Shown here: one piece after another, positions 10,415 to 19,672 of the stretch | How positions within the stretch are numbered: position 1 is the first letter of the stretch | How the letters are laid out: the number at the start of each line of letters is the position of its first letter | Source: Flavobacterium sp. | GTDB taxonomy: Bacteria > Bacteroidota > Bacteroidia > Flavobacteriales > Flavobacteriaceae | NCBI GenBank assembly: GCA_008501705.1 | Contig: QQUG01000062.1 | Coordinates: 1 to 49,772 of the forward strand | Reading direction: 5' to 3' | DNA: 49,772 bases | The notes under the pieces: generated by a model | The model's database searches: none | Seen by the model: only the letters and a program-made list of their open reading frames with translations | What the model was told of the DNA's origin: nothing | Program-made: the position numbers and the translations under genes

Positions 10415-10472
10415 CAGCTGTGCATTCGGATAAAAGGGAAACACCCTATAAAGTTCTGAAGGCCTTTCATTA

Positions 10473-11780
10473 ATGAAATTACGTGCTACCATAAGGGATC
10501 TGTTTAATAACGCGATGGTTTTTAAAAGCCTTAACGTTCTTGCATTACGTATTGCAGGAATGTTTCTGTTTTTTGGACTTACCCTATTCCTCACCAATAA
10601 TTTTGAAGCCGGATTAGTGGGTCAATACGATTTTAGCAGGGCCTTGTTAATCTTTCTGGGAGGAGCCTGTGTTTTTGGTATGCACCAGTCTGTTATCTAT
10701 TATGCCGGATACCTTAAGTCCAGGAATTCGCTTAGCTACCTCAAGAAAATATACGCTAAAATGCTGGTGATCGTATTTTCGATCGCCTTTCTTTTTTTTT
10801 TAGCGGTATTAGTCATCTCCCCTTCTTTTATTGACGGCCTCTTCGATAAGGAAGTTTCCAAATTGGTGAGTTATTCGGTATTTGCACTGTTCTTCTATGG
10901 AGTTACTTTGCTGAACATCGATGTATTCCGGGCGATCAACAAGATCTATATTTCCGAATTTTACCGCAATGTGATGCGTTATGCTCTGTTTTTTGCAGCC
11001 ATCATTTATTTGTATTACAGCGGGAATCCGCAATTCCTTGTTGAGGTTTTTCTTCTGAATTTTACTTTTCTCGCCTTGCTTTCCACAGCCTATCTTTTCT
11101 ACTATTTTTCGAAGATAAAAGTAGAGTCCACTTCCGAAGAAATCGGGTTTAAACAAATTTTAAAACGTTCGGGCCCTATGGCGATCAGCGCCATAACCTA
11201 TCTGTTAATGCAAGGCGTGGATATTATCCTGTTAAGTAAGTACAGTAGTTTTGAACGAGTAGCCTTTTATTCGGTGGCTATCAAACTCACCACAGTTCTT
11301 TCAATAGTCCTGGCATCGGTGAATACCGTTTATGCACCTTCCTTCGCCGAATGGTACAGTAAGAATGATATGCAAAGCCTTAAACAAGGCATTAAACGAG
11401 CCACCCGCCTCATTTTCCTTTTTACATTCCCGGCCATAGTACTGGTATTCTTTTTCTCCAAAATGATACTTGGTTTTTTCGGCCCCGGCTATACCGAAGC
11501 GCGCTGGGCACTCATTATCCTGCTTATCGGACAGGCGGTGAACGCCTTATGTGGATCGGTAGGGGTTTATATGAATATGACGGGGAAACAGGTGGTTTTT
11601 CAACGAATCCTGGTGACTGCTTTTACAATCAATGTGGTGCTAAATCTTGTGCTCATCCCAAAATACGATCTGCTGGGAGCCGCTATTGCAACAACAATTT
11701 CTACGGTATTCTGGAACATTGTAACAACAGCTTATATCTATAGAAAAGATAAAATAATAACGTTTTTAACCCTAAAATGA
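10473..11780 (+). CDS. Polysaccharide flippase (Wzx/MATE-like)
   Basis: Multi-TM protein with flippase-type architecture; contains a T10 tract. Confidence 0.85.
   Translation: MKLRATIRDLFNNAMVFKSLNVLALRIAGMFLFFGLTLFLTNNFEAGLVGQYDFSRALLIFLGGACVFGMHQSVIYYAGYLKSRNSLSYLKKIYAKMLVIVFSIAFLFFLAVLVISPSFIDGLFDKEVSKLVSYSVFALFFYGVTLLNIDVFRAINKIYISEFYRNVMRYALFFAAIIYLYYSGNPQFLVEVFLLNFTFLALLSTAYLFYYFSKIKVESTSEEIGFKQILKRSGPMAISAITYLLMQGVDIILLSKYSSFERVAFYSVAIKLTTVLSIVLASVNTVYAPSFAEWYSKNDMQSLKQGIKRATRLIFLFTFPAIVLVFFFSKMILGFFGPGYTEARWALIILLIGQAVNALCGSVGVYMNMTGKQVVFQRILVTAFTINVVLNLVLIPKYDLLGAAIATTISTVFWNIVTTAYIYRKDKIITFLTLK
10792..10801 (+). repeat. Homopolymeric T10 tract within the flippase CDS
   Basis: ctt ttt ttt tta = one C followed by ten consecutive T. 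Confidence 0.9.
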
Positions 11781-12706
11781 AACAGTTAAAGGTAGATTTC
11801 TTTGTTTTAGGTGTTGCCCGCGGGGGAACAACTTCCCTGTACAATTATATGCAGCAACATCCGGCGATCTTTCTTCCAAAAGTAAAGGAGTGTAATTTCT
11901 TTTCTGAAGTAGATTCGCAGGATAAAGAAGTGTATCTGGATCCCGACCCCGGGAAGGAATACCACATGAAGATCATAAAGGATGCGGCCATCTACCAGAA
12001 TTTATTCGAAGCCGCAAAACCAGATCAGATCAAGGGAGAAGTGAGTCCGTCCTACCTGTGGGACCGAAATACCGCAAAAAAGATCCATGATCATAATCCT
12101 GGCGCAAAACTATTAATAAGCCTTAGAAATCCTATAGAACGAGCCTTTAGTCATTACCAGATGCACTATCAAACAGGGCACGAAAAAGAAGACAGCTTCG
12201 AAGCTGCGATCAAAGCACCGAAGAACGCTATCTGGGGCGGGGGCAATATGTACCTGGAAATGAGTTTGTATTACGATCAGTTGAAGCCGTATTTTGAGCT
12301 TTTCGATAGAGAACAAATTAGGGTACTGGTTTCCGAAGAATGGACCGCCAGAAACGGCGAAGCCCTGAATGAGATCTATGATTTTTTAGGGCTCGAACCA
12401 TTCTTTGATTATGAGACGGATGTTCCGCTTAATGCGGCCAGGGAACTTAAAAATAAGGGGCTATTAGCATTTTTACGATCGGATAAAGTGAAGCGCCCAA
12501 TAAAATGGTTACTACCCGAAAGCGCCAAGGATAAGCTTAAAGATAAGCTGTTTTACAAAGAGGGTGAGAAACAGTGTATTGATCCGGAAACTTACACATC
12601 TTTAAAAGATTATTTCAGGGATGACGTGTATAAAACAAGCCAATTAACCGGGATAGACCTTCATAAGATCTGGGAGTTCGAAAAAACAAACGAGGTAAGC
12701 CCATGA
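11777..12706 (+). CDS. Sulfotransferase domain protein
   Basis: FVLGVARGGTTSLYNYMQQHP 5'-PAPS loop; SLRNPIERAFSHYQMH 3'-phosphate-binding motif. Confidence 0.85.
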   Translation: MKQLKVDFFVLGVARGGTTSLYNYMQQHPAIFLPKVKECNFFSEVDSQDKEVYLDPDPGKEYHMKIIKDAAIYQNLFEAAKPDQIKGEVSPSYLWDRNTAKKIHDHNPGAKLLISLRNPIERAFSHYQMHYQTGHEKEDSFEAAIKAPKNAIWGGGNMYLEMSLYYDQLKPYFELFDREQIRVLVSEEWTARNGEALNEIYDFLGLEPFFDYETDVPLNAARELKNKGLLAFLRSDKVKRPIKWLLPESAKDKLKDKLFYKEGEKQCIDPETYTSLKDYFRDDVYKTSQLTGIDLHKIWEFEKTNEVSP

Positions 12707-13395
12707 TAAGCAGGAAACATAGCACTTTATTTGTTCATATTCCCAAAGTAGCCGGGCAGAGCATCGAGACCATTTTTCTGAAAGACCTGGGGCTGGACTG
12801 GCACAGCAGGGGCGAGTTATTGCTTCGGAAGAAAAAAAAGGAGGAACCGGGCCCCGAACGTCTGGCTCACCTGAAAGCGAGAGAATATCTGAAATACAAC
12901 TATATAGACAGAGCAAGCTTTGACAGCTATTTCAAGTTTGCCTTTGTTCGAAATCCGTATTCTAGAATGTTGTCTGTATACAATTACCTGGGTTATGGAA
13001 AGATCATTTCTTTTAATGCCTTTATTGAAAAAGTGGTGAAGCAGCAACTGCAAAAAAATAATTTTTTCTATTGTTCGCAGTATGACTATCTGTACGATGA
13101 AAAAGGCGAGTTGATGGTAGATTATGTTGGGAAACTGGAAAGTCTGGCAGAGGACATGAAGTTGGTATTGCAAAAAACCGGACTGGAAGGACATGAGATC
13201 CCACACGTAAATAAATCGGAAAAGGGGCGTAAACGAGGCCTGGCAGCGCTGTTAAAGAATCCAGGACTCTGGCCGCATTTTAATCCGGGATTGCTATTTT
13301 CTTCAGAAAAGAAAAAATCACTAAACGAAGCAGAAAAACAAGCGGTTTACCAGCTTTTTGATAAAGATTTTGAGCATTTTGGTTATGAACGATAA
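12703..13395 (+). CDS. Sulfotransferase family 2-like protein
   Basis: LFVHIPKVAGQSIETIF (cf. HIPKTAGTS) and FAFVRNPYSRMLSVYNY motifs. Confidence 0.8.
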   Translation: MISRKHSTLFVHIPKVAGQSIETIFLKDLGLDWHSRGELLLRKKKKEEPGPERLAHLKAREYLKYNYIDRASFDSYFKFAFVRNPYSRMLSVYNYLGYGKIISFNAFIEKVVKQQLQKNNFFYCSQYDYLYDEKGELMVDYVGKLESLAEDMKLVLQKTGLEGHEIPHVNKSEKGRKRGLAALLKNPGLWPHFNPGLLFSSEKKKSLNEAEKQAVYQLFDKDFEHFGYER

Positions 13396-14563
13396 GAAAA
13401 ACATATTCTTTATCAGCATATCCTGCGATATGTACGGATCTTCCAAGGTCCTGCTATCGCTGGTGCTTCAGTTAAAAAAAAACAGCAAGGAATATAATCC
13501 CATTGTTTGCCTGCCACCCGGACCCGGACCTCTGAGAGAAAAGCTTGTGGAAGCCGGGGTTGAAACGATTGAAATGCCGGTAGTGAAACTAACCCGTTCC
13601 ATGCTGAAGTCGTTAAATTTCATCAAACTAATAAAGGAATACCTAAAGGCAAAGCGCGCTTTTAAAGCACATACAAAAGGCCGAAGTGTGGACTACATTC
13701 AATCCAACACCCTGGCTACTCTTTTCGGAGCCTGGTATTGCAAGTTTAGAAAGACGAAGCATATAATACATGTGCATGAGATCATGGACCGGCCGAAGAT
13801 AGCCACCTGGTTTTTTAAATTGATCCTGAAATATTTTTGTGATGAGGTGGTCTATAATTCGGAAGCAACGGCAGCCTTTTACAACCAGGTCTCACCGGCC
13901 CTGAAAAGGAAATCGCGAACCATTGTGAACGGCGTAGACCAAACCGAAGACCGTATTTCAGAAGAGAATAAGAAACAGATACGAACCGGCTTATTTGGTG
14001 CCGGTGAAAATGAAATTGTTATTGGTCTTGTAGGCAGGATCAACCGATTGAAAGGACACGAGTTAAGTCTGAAAGCATTTACACGGCTAAGGGCGGCTTA
14101 TCCAAACCTGAAACTTTGTTTTATTGGTTCTCCCCCGCCCGGACAAGAGCACTTTTTAAGTAACTTGGAGGCAAGGATCCAACAAAATGATCTGGAGAAA
14201 CGGGTGCGCATCATTGGGTTTCAGAACAAAGTATTCTCTATTATGGAATCTCTCGACCTGGTGGTAGTGCCTTCCACCGAGCCGGAGTCGTTCGGACTCG
14301 TAGTGGTTGAGGCCATGATGGCGGGAAAGGCGGTAATTGGGTCTGATATCGGCGGAATCTCCACCATTATCAATGACGAAGAGAACGGTTTACTGTTCGA
14401 GCCGAATAACGAAGAGGAATATGTTGCCGCTATCAGGAGATTGCTGGACAATAAGGAACTGAAGACACGGTTAGAAGAAAATGCCAGAGTGTATGCCCTG
14501 GAAACCTATTCTTCTAAGGCCATGTATACTAAGTTTAAACAATTGTACGATACACTATCATAA
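13385..14563 (+). CDS. Glycosyltransferase family 4
   Basis: GLVGRINRLKGH and PSTEPESFGLVVVEAMMAGKAVIGSDIGG motifs. Confidence 0.9.
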   Translation: MNDKKNIFFISISCDMYGSSKVLLSLVLQLKKNSKEYNPIVCLPPGPGPLREKLVEAGVETIEMPVVKLTRSMLKSLNFIKLIKEYLKAKRAFKAHTKGRSVDYIQSNTLATLFGAWYCKFRKTKHIIHVHEIMDRPKIATWFFKLILKYFCDEVVYNSEATAAFYNQVSPALKRKSRTIVNGVDQTEDRISEENKKQIRTGLFGAGENEIVIGLVGRINRLKGHELSLKAFTRLRAAYPNLKLCFIGSPPPGQEHFLSNLEARIQQNDLEKRVRIIGFQNKVFSIMESLDLVVVPSTEPESFGLVVVEAMMAGKAVIGSDIGGISTIINDEENGLLFEPNNEEEYVAAIRRLLDNKELKTRLEENARVYALETYSSKAMYTKFKQLYDTLS

Positions 14564-15829
14564 ATGGGACAATGGTTTTATAAAATATGTTTGATCTTGC
14601 TCATCTGGTCATTGCAGAAGGCAAATATCGAATTGTCCTTTGCCGTCGCGGCTTTCGTCACCCTGGTGTCCTTCCGCGCGAAATTATCGAGCCAGGCTTT
14701 GCTGCTTATCATTTTCCTTTTTTCGCTGGTGATCATAGGGTGTATCACGGTTTTTAACCCGGAGAACGATTATTATTTCTTCTTTAAAGACCTTATCTAT
14801 TTTGTTCGTCCTATCCTGGTGATCCTTGCGGGGTATTTTATAGCCATGCGGTTTCACAATAAGATGAGTTTTCTCAATATTATCGTACTCATGGGCTTTT
14901 ATTTTGCCGTAATGCACTTATTGAGTTTTGTGTGGTATTTCAATATTATCCCCGGGCATACCAGTGGGATCCGAAATATCTTCGGGCGTTATAACCATGT
15001 AGAAACCGTAGCCCTATTACTCATTTTATGTGTTAAGGGACTGCCGGTGAAACGTTCGCGATTTAAGTTCTTTTATCAGGCATTTGTGGCCTGCCTGGTA
15101 TTGTCTGTGCTGCTATATTTTTCCAGAACCATGATGATGGTGATCTTACTGGGAAGCCTGGCGTACTACGGATATCTGAAACTCAACAGAAAAGGGACCA
15201 TTGCCCTTGGGATCATAGGCCTCCTGGCCGGAGCCTTCATTTTGTTTTTACAGGCCTATCAGCCTTCATTGGAAAACCCCGGCGTGGTGGATACTTTTTT
15301 GCTGAAGATCAAAAACTCGGTCAATGAGAGTTTTAGCCTTGAGAATGTAGACGTAAATGACCTCGACAGAAGAAAGTTATGGAAACACTGGCGCGCTTAT
15401 GAAGCGTTCAAGGTATATGGAGAGATCGAAAAGGAAAAACAATGGGTAACAGGGCAGGGATTTGGATCTACTGTAGATATAGGTTTCGAAGCCAGGCTGG
15501 ATGGAGAACTAACCCAGCATTTGTCCTTAACACATAACGGCTTTGCTTACCTCTACCTAAAAACGGGGATCTTAGGATTGATTATATATGCTTTGATGGT
15601 ACTTTTCTTATATTCTTTTTCATATTCCCCCAGGAAAGGGACAATTGCCGATGTGGGGAACAAGCTGCTAGTGGCCACTACATTTTATATATTGATAACA
15701 AGCTTTGTAGTAACCGGGATATTTAAACCGTACGATATGGCTACACTGCTTATTGGTGGAGCTTTTGCATTAAAACAATTTAAACCAAGTGAAGATAGCG
15801 ATACTGGGAACCAGAGGGATACCCAATAA
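14564..15829 (+). CDS. O-antigen ligase/polymerase-like membrane protein (copy 1)
   Basis: Multi-TM, GQGFGST...THNGFAYLYLKTGILGLIIY motif typical of the Wzy/WaaL superfamily. Confidence 0.75.
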   Translation: MGQWFYKICLILLIWSLQKANIELSFAVAAFVTLVSFRAKLSSQALLLIIFLFSLVIIGCITVFNPENDYYFFFKDLIYFVRPILVILAGYFIAMRFHNKMSFLNIIVLMGFYFAVMHLLSFVWYFNIIPGHTSGIRNIFGRYNHVETVALLLILCVKGLPVKRSRFKFFYQAFVACLVLSVLLYFSRTMMMVILLGSLAYYGYLKLNRKGTIALGIIGLLAGAFILFLQAYQPSLENPGVVDTFLLKIKNSVNESFSLENVDVNDLDRRKLWKHWRAYEAFKVYGEIEKEKQWVTGQGFGSTVDIGFEARLDGELTQHLSLTHNGFAYLYLKTGILGLIIYALMVLFLYSFSYSPRKGTIADVGNKLLVATTFYILITSFVVTGIFKPYDMATLLIGGAFALKQFKPSEDSDTGNQRDTQ

Positions 15830-16892
15830 TTATGGAGGATTTGAGCAATTTGCAGAGTTTTTTTCAGTTTTTCTGAAGGAAAAGGGGCATGATGTATGGG
15901 TTTATTCGTCCAGCGCTCACGAGTATCAGGAACCAACCTATAAGGGCGTTCAACTTATCCATTGTAAGGACCCCGAACACAAGATAGGAACGATTGGTCA
16001 GTTTGTGTACGATTTCAATTGCATTCACGACGCCAGGAAGCGAAATTTCGATATCATTCTTCAACTGGGGTATACAAGCAGCTCGATATGGAGAAGATAC
16101 CTTCCGAAGAGATCTATGATAGTAACCAATATGGACGGCCTGGAATGGAAACGAACCAAATTCTCAAAAAAGGTGAGAAGCTTCCTGAAATATGCCGAAT
16201 CTCTGGCTATAAAAGGCAGTGATCACTTAATTGCAGACTCGATCGGGATACAGGAATACCTTAAAAAGGCCTATGGAGTAGAATCTAAATACATTCCCTA
16301 CGGATCGACAATCTTTAAGGATCCCACCCCCTCTGTGCTAACTAATTACAACCTCGAGCCACAGCAATACAATATGCTTATTGCGAGAATGGAACCCGAA
16401 AACAGCATTGAAGTTATTTTGGATGGGGTTGTGAAGAGTGGAAGTAAGTTGCCATTTCTCGTGGTAGGCAAGCACGACGCGAATAAGTTTGGGCATTATT
16501 TAAAAGAGAAATTTAAGGACTATCCGTCGATCCGATTTGCGGGAGGAATATACAATCAGGACCACCTGAACAATCTCAGGTACTATTCGAATTTGTATTT
16601 TCACGGGCATACTGTTGGAGGAACCAACCCATCCCTGCTGGAGGCCATGGGAAGTAATTCACTGATCGTGGCGCATAACAATATGTTCAACGCCGCTATC
16701 CTGGAAGATGATGCGTTTTATTTCAAAGATGCAGATGAGGTATCCAGGACCCTGGAAAATGTAGATAAGAAAGAAGACTACGCACATTACCTGGAAAATA
16801 ACACTCAAAAGATAAAAGAAAAATACACCTGGGAATTGATCAATCTAACCTATCTGGACTACTTCGAAGAGACCTATGCAGCTTTTAAATAA
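15789..16892 (+). CDS. DUF1972-type glycosyltransferase
   Basis: MKIAILGTRGIPNNYGGFEQFAE N-terminus; GGTNPSLLEAMGSN motif. Confidence 0.85.
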   Translation: MKIAILGTRGIPNNYGGFEQFAEFFSVFLKEKGHDVWVYSSSAHEYQEPTYKGVQLIHCKDPEHKIGTIGQFVYDFNCIHDARKRNFDIILQLGYTSSSIWRRYLPKRSMIVTNMDGLEWKRTKFSKKVRSFLKYAESLAIKGSDHLIADSIGIQEYLKKAYGVESKYIPYGSTIFKDPTPSVLTNYNLEPQQYNMLIARMEPENSIEVILDGVVKSGSKLPFLVVGKHDANKFGHYLKEKFKDYPSIRFAGGIYNQDHLNNLRYYSNLYFHGHTVGGTNPSLLEAMGSNSLIVAHNNMFNAAILEDDAFYFKDADEVSRTLENVDKKEDYAHYLENNTQKIKEKYTWELINLTYLDYFEETYAAFK

Positions 16893-18102
16893 AATAGTCG
16901 TTTCCGAAAGGACTTATGTAGTGCTTATCGCGGCGCTGCTTATTTCATTGCCGCTTTCTTATGGATTCGGTACCGGGATACTAATCGCGCTGCTTGCAGC
17001 TTCCCTGGTTTCGGCTCGCTATCACAAGATCCATTTCAGAAGAAGCTACCTGGCACCTATGCTGTTGTACGCTTTGATGATAGTATCTCTTTTCTGGACC
17101 AGCAGCACGCATAATTCGTTGCGCGGACTTGAACGCCAGCTGGCCATGATCATCATTCCATTGGCCTTTATTCTCATGCCCGAAATTTCCATGAAATCTC
17201 GGAACAGTATATTATATGCCTTTTCCATGGGCTTGTCACTATTTGCCCTGTACTTCTTTGCCTTGGCGGGAGTAGATTATATAGAGACCGGCCGTGTAAA
17301 CAGGTTCTTCTACCATGCCCTGGTTTCCCCTCTCGAGTTGAATGCTATCTATATTTCTGTTTTGGTTTCGCTTAGTGGCTTGTTTCTGCTATTTGTGGAA
17401 AGGAAAACCATGATCGTAATAGCTCTGCTGTTCATTCATGCGATATTTCTGGTGTTGCTGGCTTCTAAAATAATAATTGTGATCACGGCATTGGTTGCTG
17501 CAATAGGCATCATAGGAAGATTCCGAAGGTCACGTATCATGATCCTGCTTCCGGTACTCCTGCTGGGCTTGCTCATTTTAATGCTAACCTCTAATCCGGT
17601 AAAAGAAAGATTTGAACGGGAGTTAACGGCCTCTAACATAAAAGAGGTGTTGCAATGCGAACGATTTAATAAAGTTTACGACTGGACCGGCACGACCATC
17701 CGTTTATTTCAGGCCAGAATATTTGTGGAGATGTTCGAGGAGGACCAGGTTTTCTTTACGGGATACGGGATCAACAACTCCAAGGATAAGATCATTGAAA
17801 AACAGAAACATTACAACCTGTGGCAGGGGTATTACGAGTATAATTTTCACAATCAGTATATCCAGACTTTCGCCGAATTGGGGGTCTTCGGATTTATTTT
17901 TCTGTTGATATTGTTGGGGGTAATACTTTGGTATTATCTGAAAACCCGTGATATCATGTTCCTGTCCTTATTCCTCGTCATGATGGTGGTTTTTTTAACC
18001 GAATCCTATATCTGGAGACAGAGAGGGCTGTATCATTTCCTGGTTTTGTATTGTTTGTTGATAAAAACTGCACCCAATCTACCTAAAAGCAGCAGGGAAT
18101 AA
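16876..18102 (+). CDS. O-antigen ligase/polymerase-like membrane protein (copy 2)
   Basis: Multi-TM, FHNQYIQTFAELGVFGFIFLL motif. Confidence 0.75.
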   Translation: MQLLNKIVVSERTYVVLIAALLISLPLSYGFGTGILIALLAASLVSARYHKIHFRRSYLAPMLLYALMIVSLFWTSSTHNSLRGLERQLAMIIIPLAFILMPEISMKSRNSILYAFSMGLSLFALYFFALAGVDYIETGRVNRFFYHALVSPLELNAIYISVLVSLSGLFLLFVERKTMIVIALLFIHAIFLVLLASKIIIVITALVAAIGIIGRFRRSRIMILLPVLLLGLLILMLTSNPVKERFERELTASNIKEVLQCERFNKVYDWTGTTIRLFQARIFVEMFEEDQVFFTGYGINNSKDKIIEKQKHYNLWQGYYEYNFHNQYIQTFAELGVFGFIFLLILLGVILWYYLKTRDIMFLSLFLVMMVVFLTESYIWRQRGLYHFLVLYCLLIKTAPNLPKSSRE

Positions 18103-18381
18103 ACGAGAATTGAACTCCTGTTAACTACGATTCGCCTACTATTAAAGAAGACTTTTATAATACAAAACCGCACCCAATAATAATCAATCTCGTATCTTCT
18201 ATTCACCTTAAAGCTACTGCTTCCTATTCTGTTTTTAACGTGAATATTTAAAAGCAACCAATTAACCAGCTGCGCGTCATTTATATTAAAATAGATACCT
18301 TTATGGGCGATTAGTGCGAGGCTAAGGCGTCAACATTGCTAAAAAAAGTGTTATATAACATGCGTACCCGAAAAAGCTGAA

Positions 18382-19605
18382 ATGAAAGTCTTACTTAGAG
18401 CGATTTACCCGTATATCTATCTGTGCTTGTTCTTAACGATTCCATTCGATAATTATGTGCGGGTTCTCCCCAATATCTTAATGGCGGCTTTGGTACTTAT
18501 CTTCCCCTTTGTTGTAGATAGAAGCGATTGGAAAAAACTACATCGTGGGCCTGTAGCCGCGTTTTTGGTGTTCCTCTTATACATAGCACTAAACGCCTTT
18601 ATCTTTAACAGGTTTGAAGAAGATTTTGTCATTTTTAAGAAGATCGTCCTTGCCTTTGGGCTAGCGATATTGTATTTACCCGTTCAGGACAGACGAAAGA
18701 TTAGTATGGCCATTATATTTTCGTCCCTGGCAGCTATTGTGTTCTCCATTGTAAAGATCATTATCATTATTAATGTTTCTGAAGTAATTGCCCTGGGTTA
18801 TTCTCGTGAAGTGATCGAAGCCCTGCTTATCGACCGCCTGTATCTGGGCTTGCTTAGCGTATTGAGTATTCTTATTTCCTACCAGTCCATCAGCCGAAAA
18901 TATCACCCCAACAATCAGTATCATTTAATAAATATCATTATTAATGTGCTATTCACCTTCCTGATGGTTTCCAAGATCGCGATCATTGTCCTGGCCATTC
19001 TGTTCTTGTTAAGACTATTGTATAGCAGTAAGATCATAGTGAGGATATCGGCAGTGGTAATTGCCATTTTTTGTTTGGTTATATTGTTTACAGCAATTCG
19101 AAACCTGGAAAAAATCGAGTCTCCAATGGCCGGGAAATCTAATGCCGAACAAACTTTTCTCATGAATACGCTAACCTGGGAATTACGTACCACGGTGTGG
19201 AGGTGTGCAGTTTCGGTTTCTAATCAGCAAGGCATAATTGTACGAGGACTTGGCTTTGAAGGTACCCGGGATTCTTTATTGGAGTGCTATGCAAATAAGA
19301 TAGACGATAACTGGAAAAGAAACAGGTTTGTAACCATGGGCTATAATTCACATAATCAGTTCATCGATCTGTACCTTATGTACGGGATCGTTGCCCTGGC
19401 GCTGTTCGTGGTATTTCTCCTTGTTACCTTAGTACGGAATAGAAAGCACTATTTCACCATCGCATTACTCGTTACCCTGATCTCATACGCGCTTGTGGAA
19501 AATGTCTTTCACCGGCAAATAGGAGCGTATTATATTGGCTTCATCTTGATTGTACTGCTATCCAGGAATTTCCACGGACAATTGAATGAACTAAAAGAGG
19601 ATTAA
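18382..19605 (+). CDS. O-antigen ligase/polymerase-like membrane protein (copy 3)
   Basis: Multi-TM, SHNQFIDLYLMYGIVALALF motif. Confidence 0.75.
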   Translation: MKVLLRAIYPYIYLCLFLTIPFDNYVRVLPNILMAALVLIFPFVVDRSDWKKLHRGPVAAFLVFLLYIALNAFIFNRFEEDFVIFKKIVLAFGLAILYLPVQDRRKISMAIIFSSLAAIVFSIVKIIIIINVSEVIALGYSREVIEALLIDRLYLGLLSVLSILISYQSISRKYHPNNQYHLINIIINVLFTFLMVSKIAIIVLAILFLLRLLYSSKIIVRISAVVIAIFCLVILFTAIRNLEKIESPMAGKSNAEQTFLMNTLTWELRTTVWRCAVSVSNQQGIIVRGLGFEGTRDSLLECYANKIDDNWKRNRFVTMGYNSHNQFIDLYLMYGIVALALFVVFLLVTLVRNRKHYFTIALLVTLISYALVENVFHRQIGAYYIGFILIVLLSRNFHGQLNELKED

Positions 19606-19620
19606 AATGTAGGCAAATTG

Positions 19621-19628
19621 TATTTTTG
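19621..19628 (+). promoter_or_regulatory. Candidate -7 element TATTTTTG upstream of ugd
   Basis: TAnnTTTG match in the intergenic gap; no clear -33 element. Confidence 0.35.
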
Positions 19629-19672
19629 CCGTCGTGTAAAACAAAATTGATCGAGAAATCGAATTATAGTAT

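Noticed and set aside
12832-12839. A8 tract in the second sulfotransferase gene as a phase switch
   Set aside because: A7-A8 runs are common in this AT-rich coding sequence (also at about 40058 and 26688), so there is no reason to single it out.
18033-18257. Minus-strand 74-aa ORF in the gap between the two Wzy-like genes
   Set aside because: Overlaps the end of a well-supported CDS, no recognisable domain, no promoter or start context; likely chance ORF.
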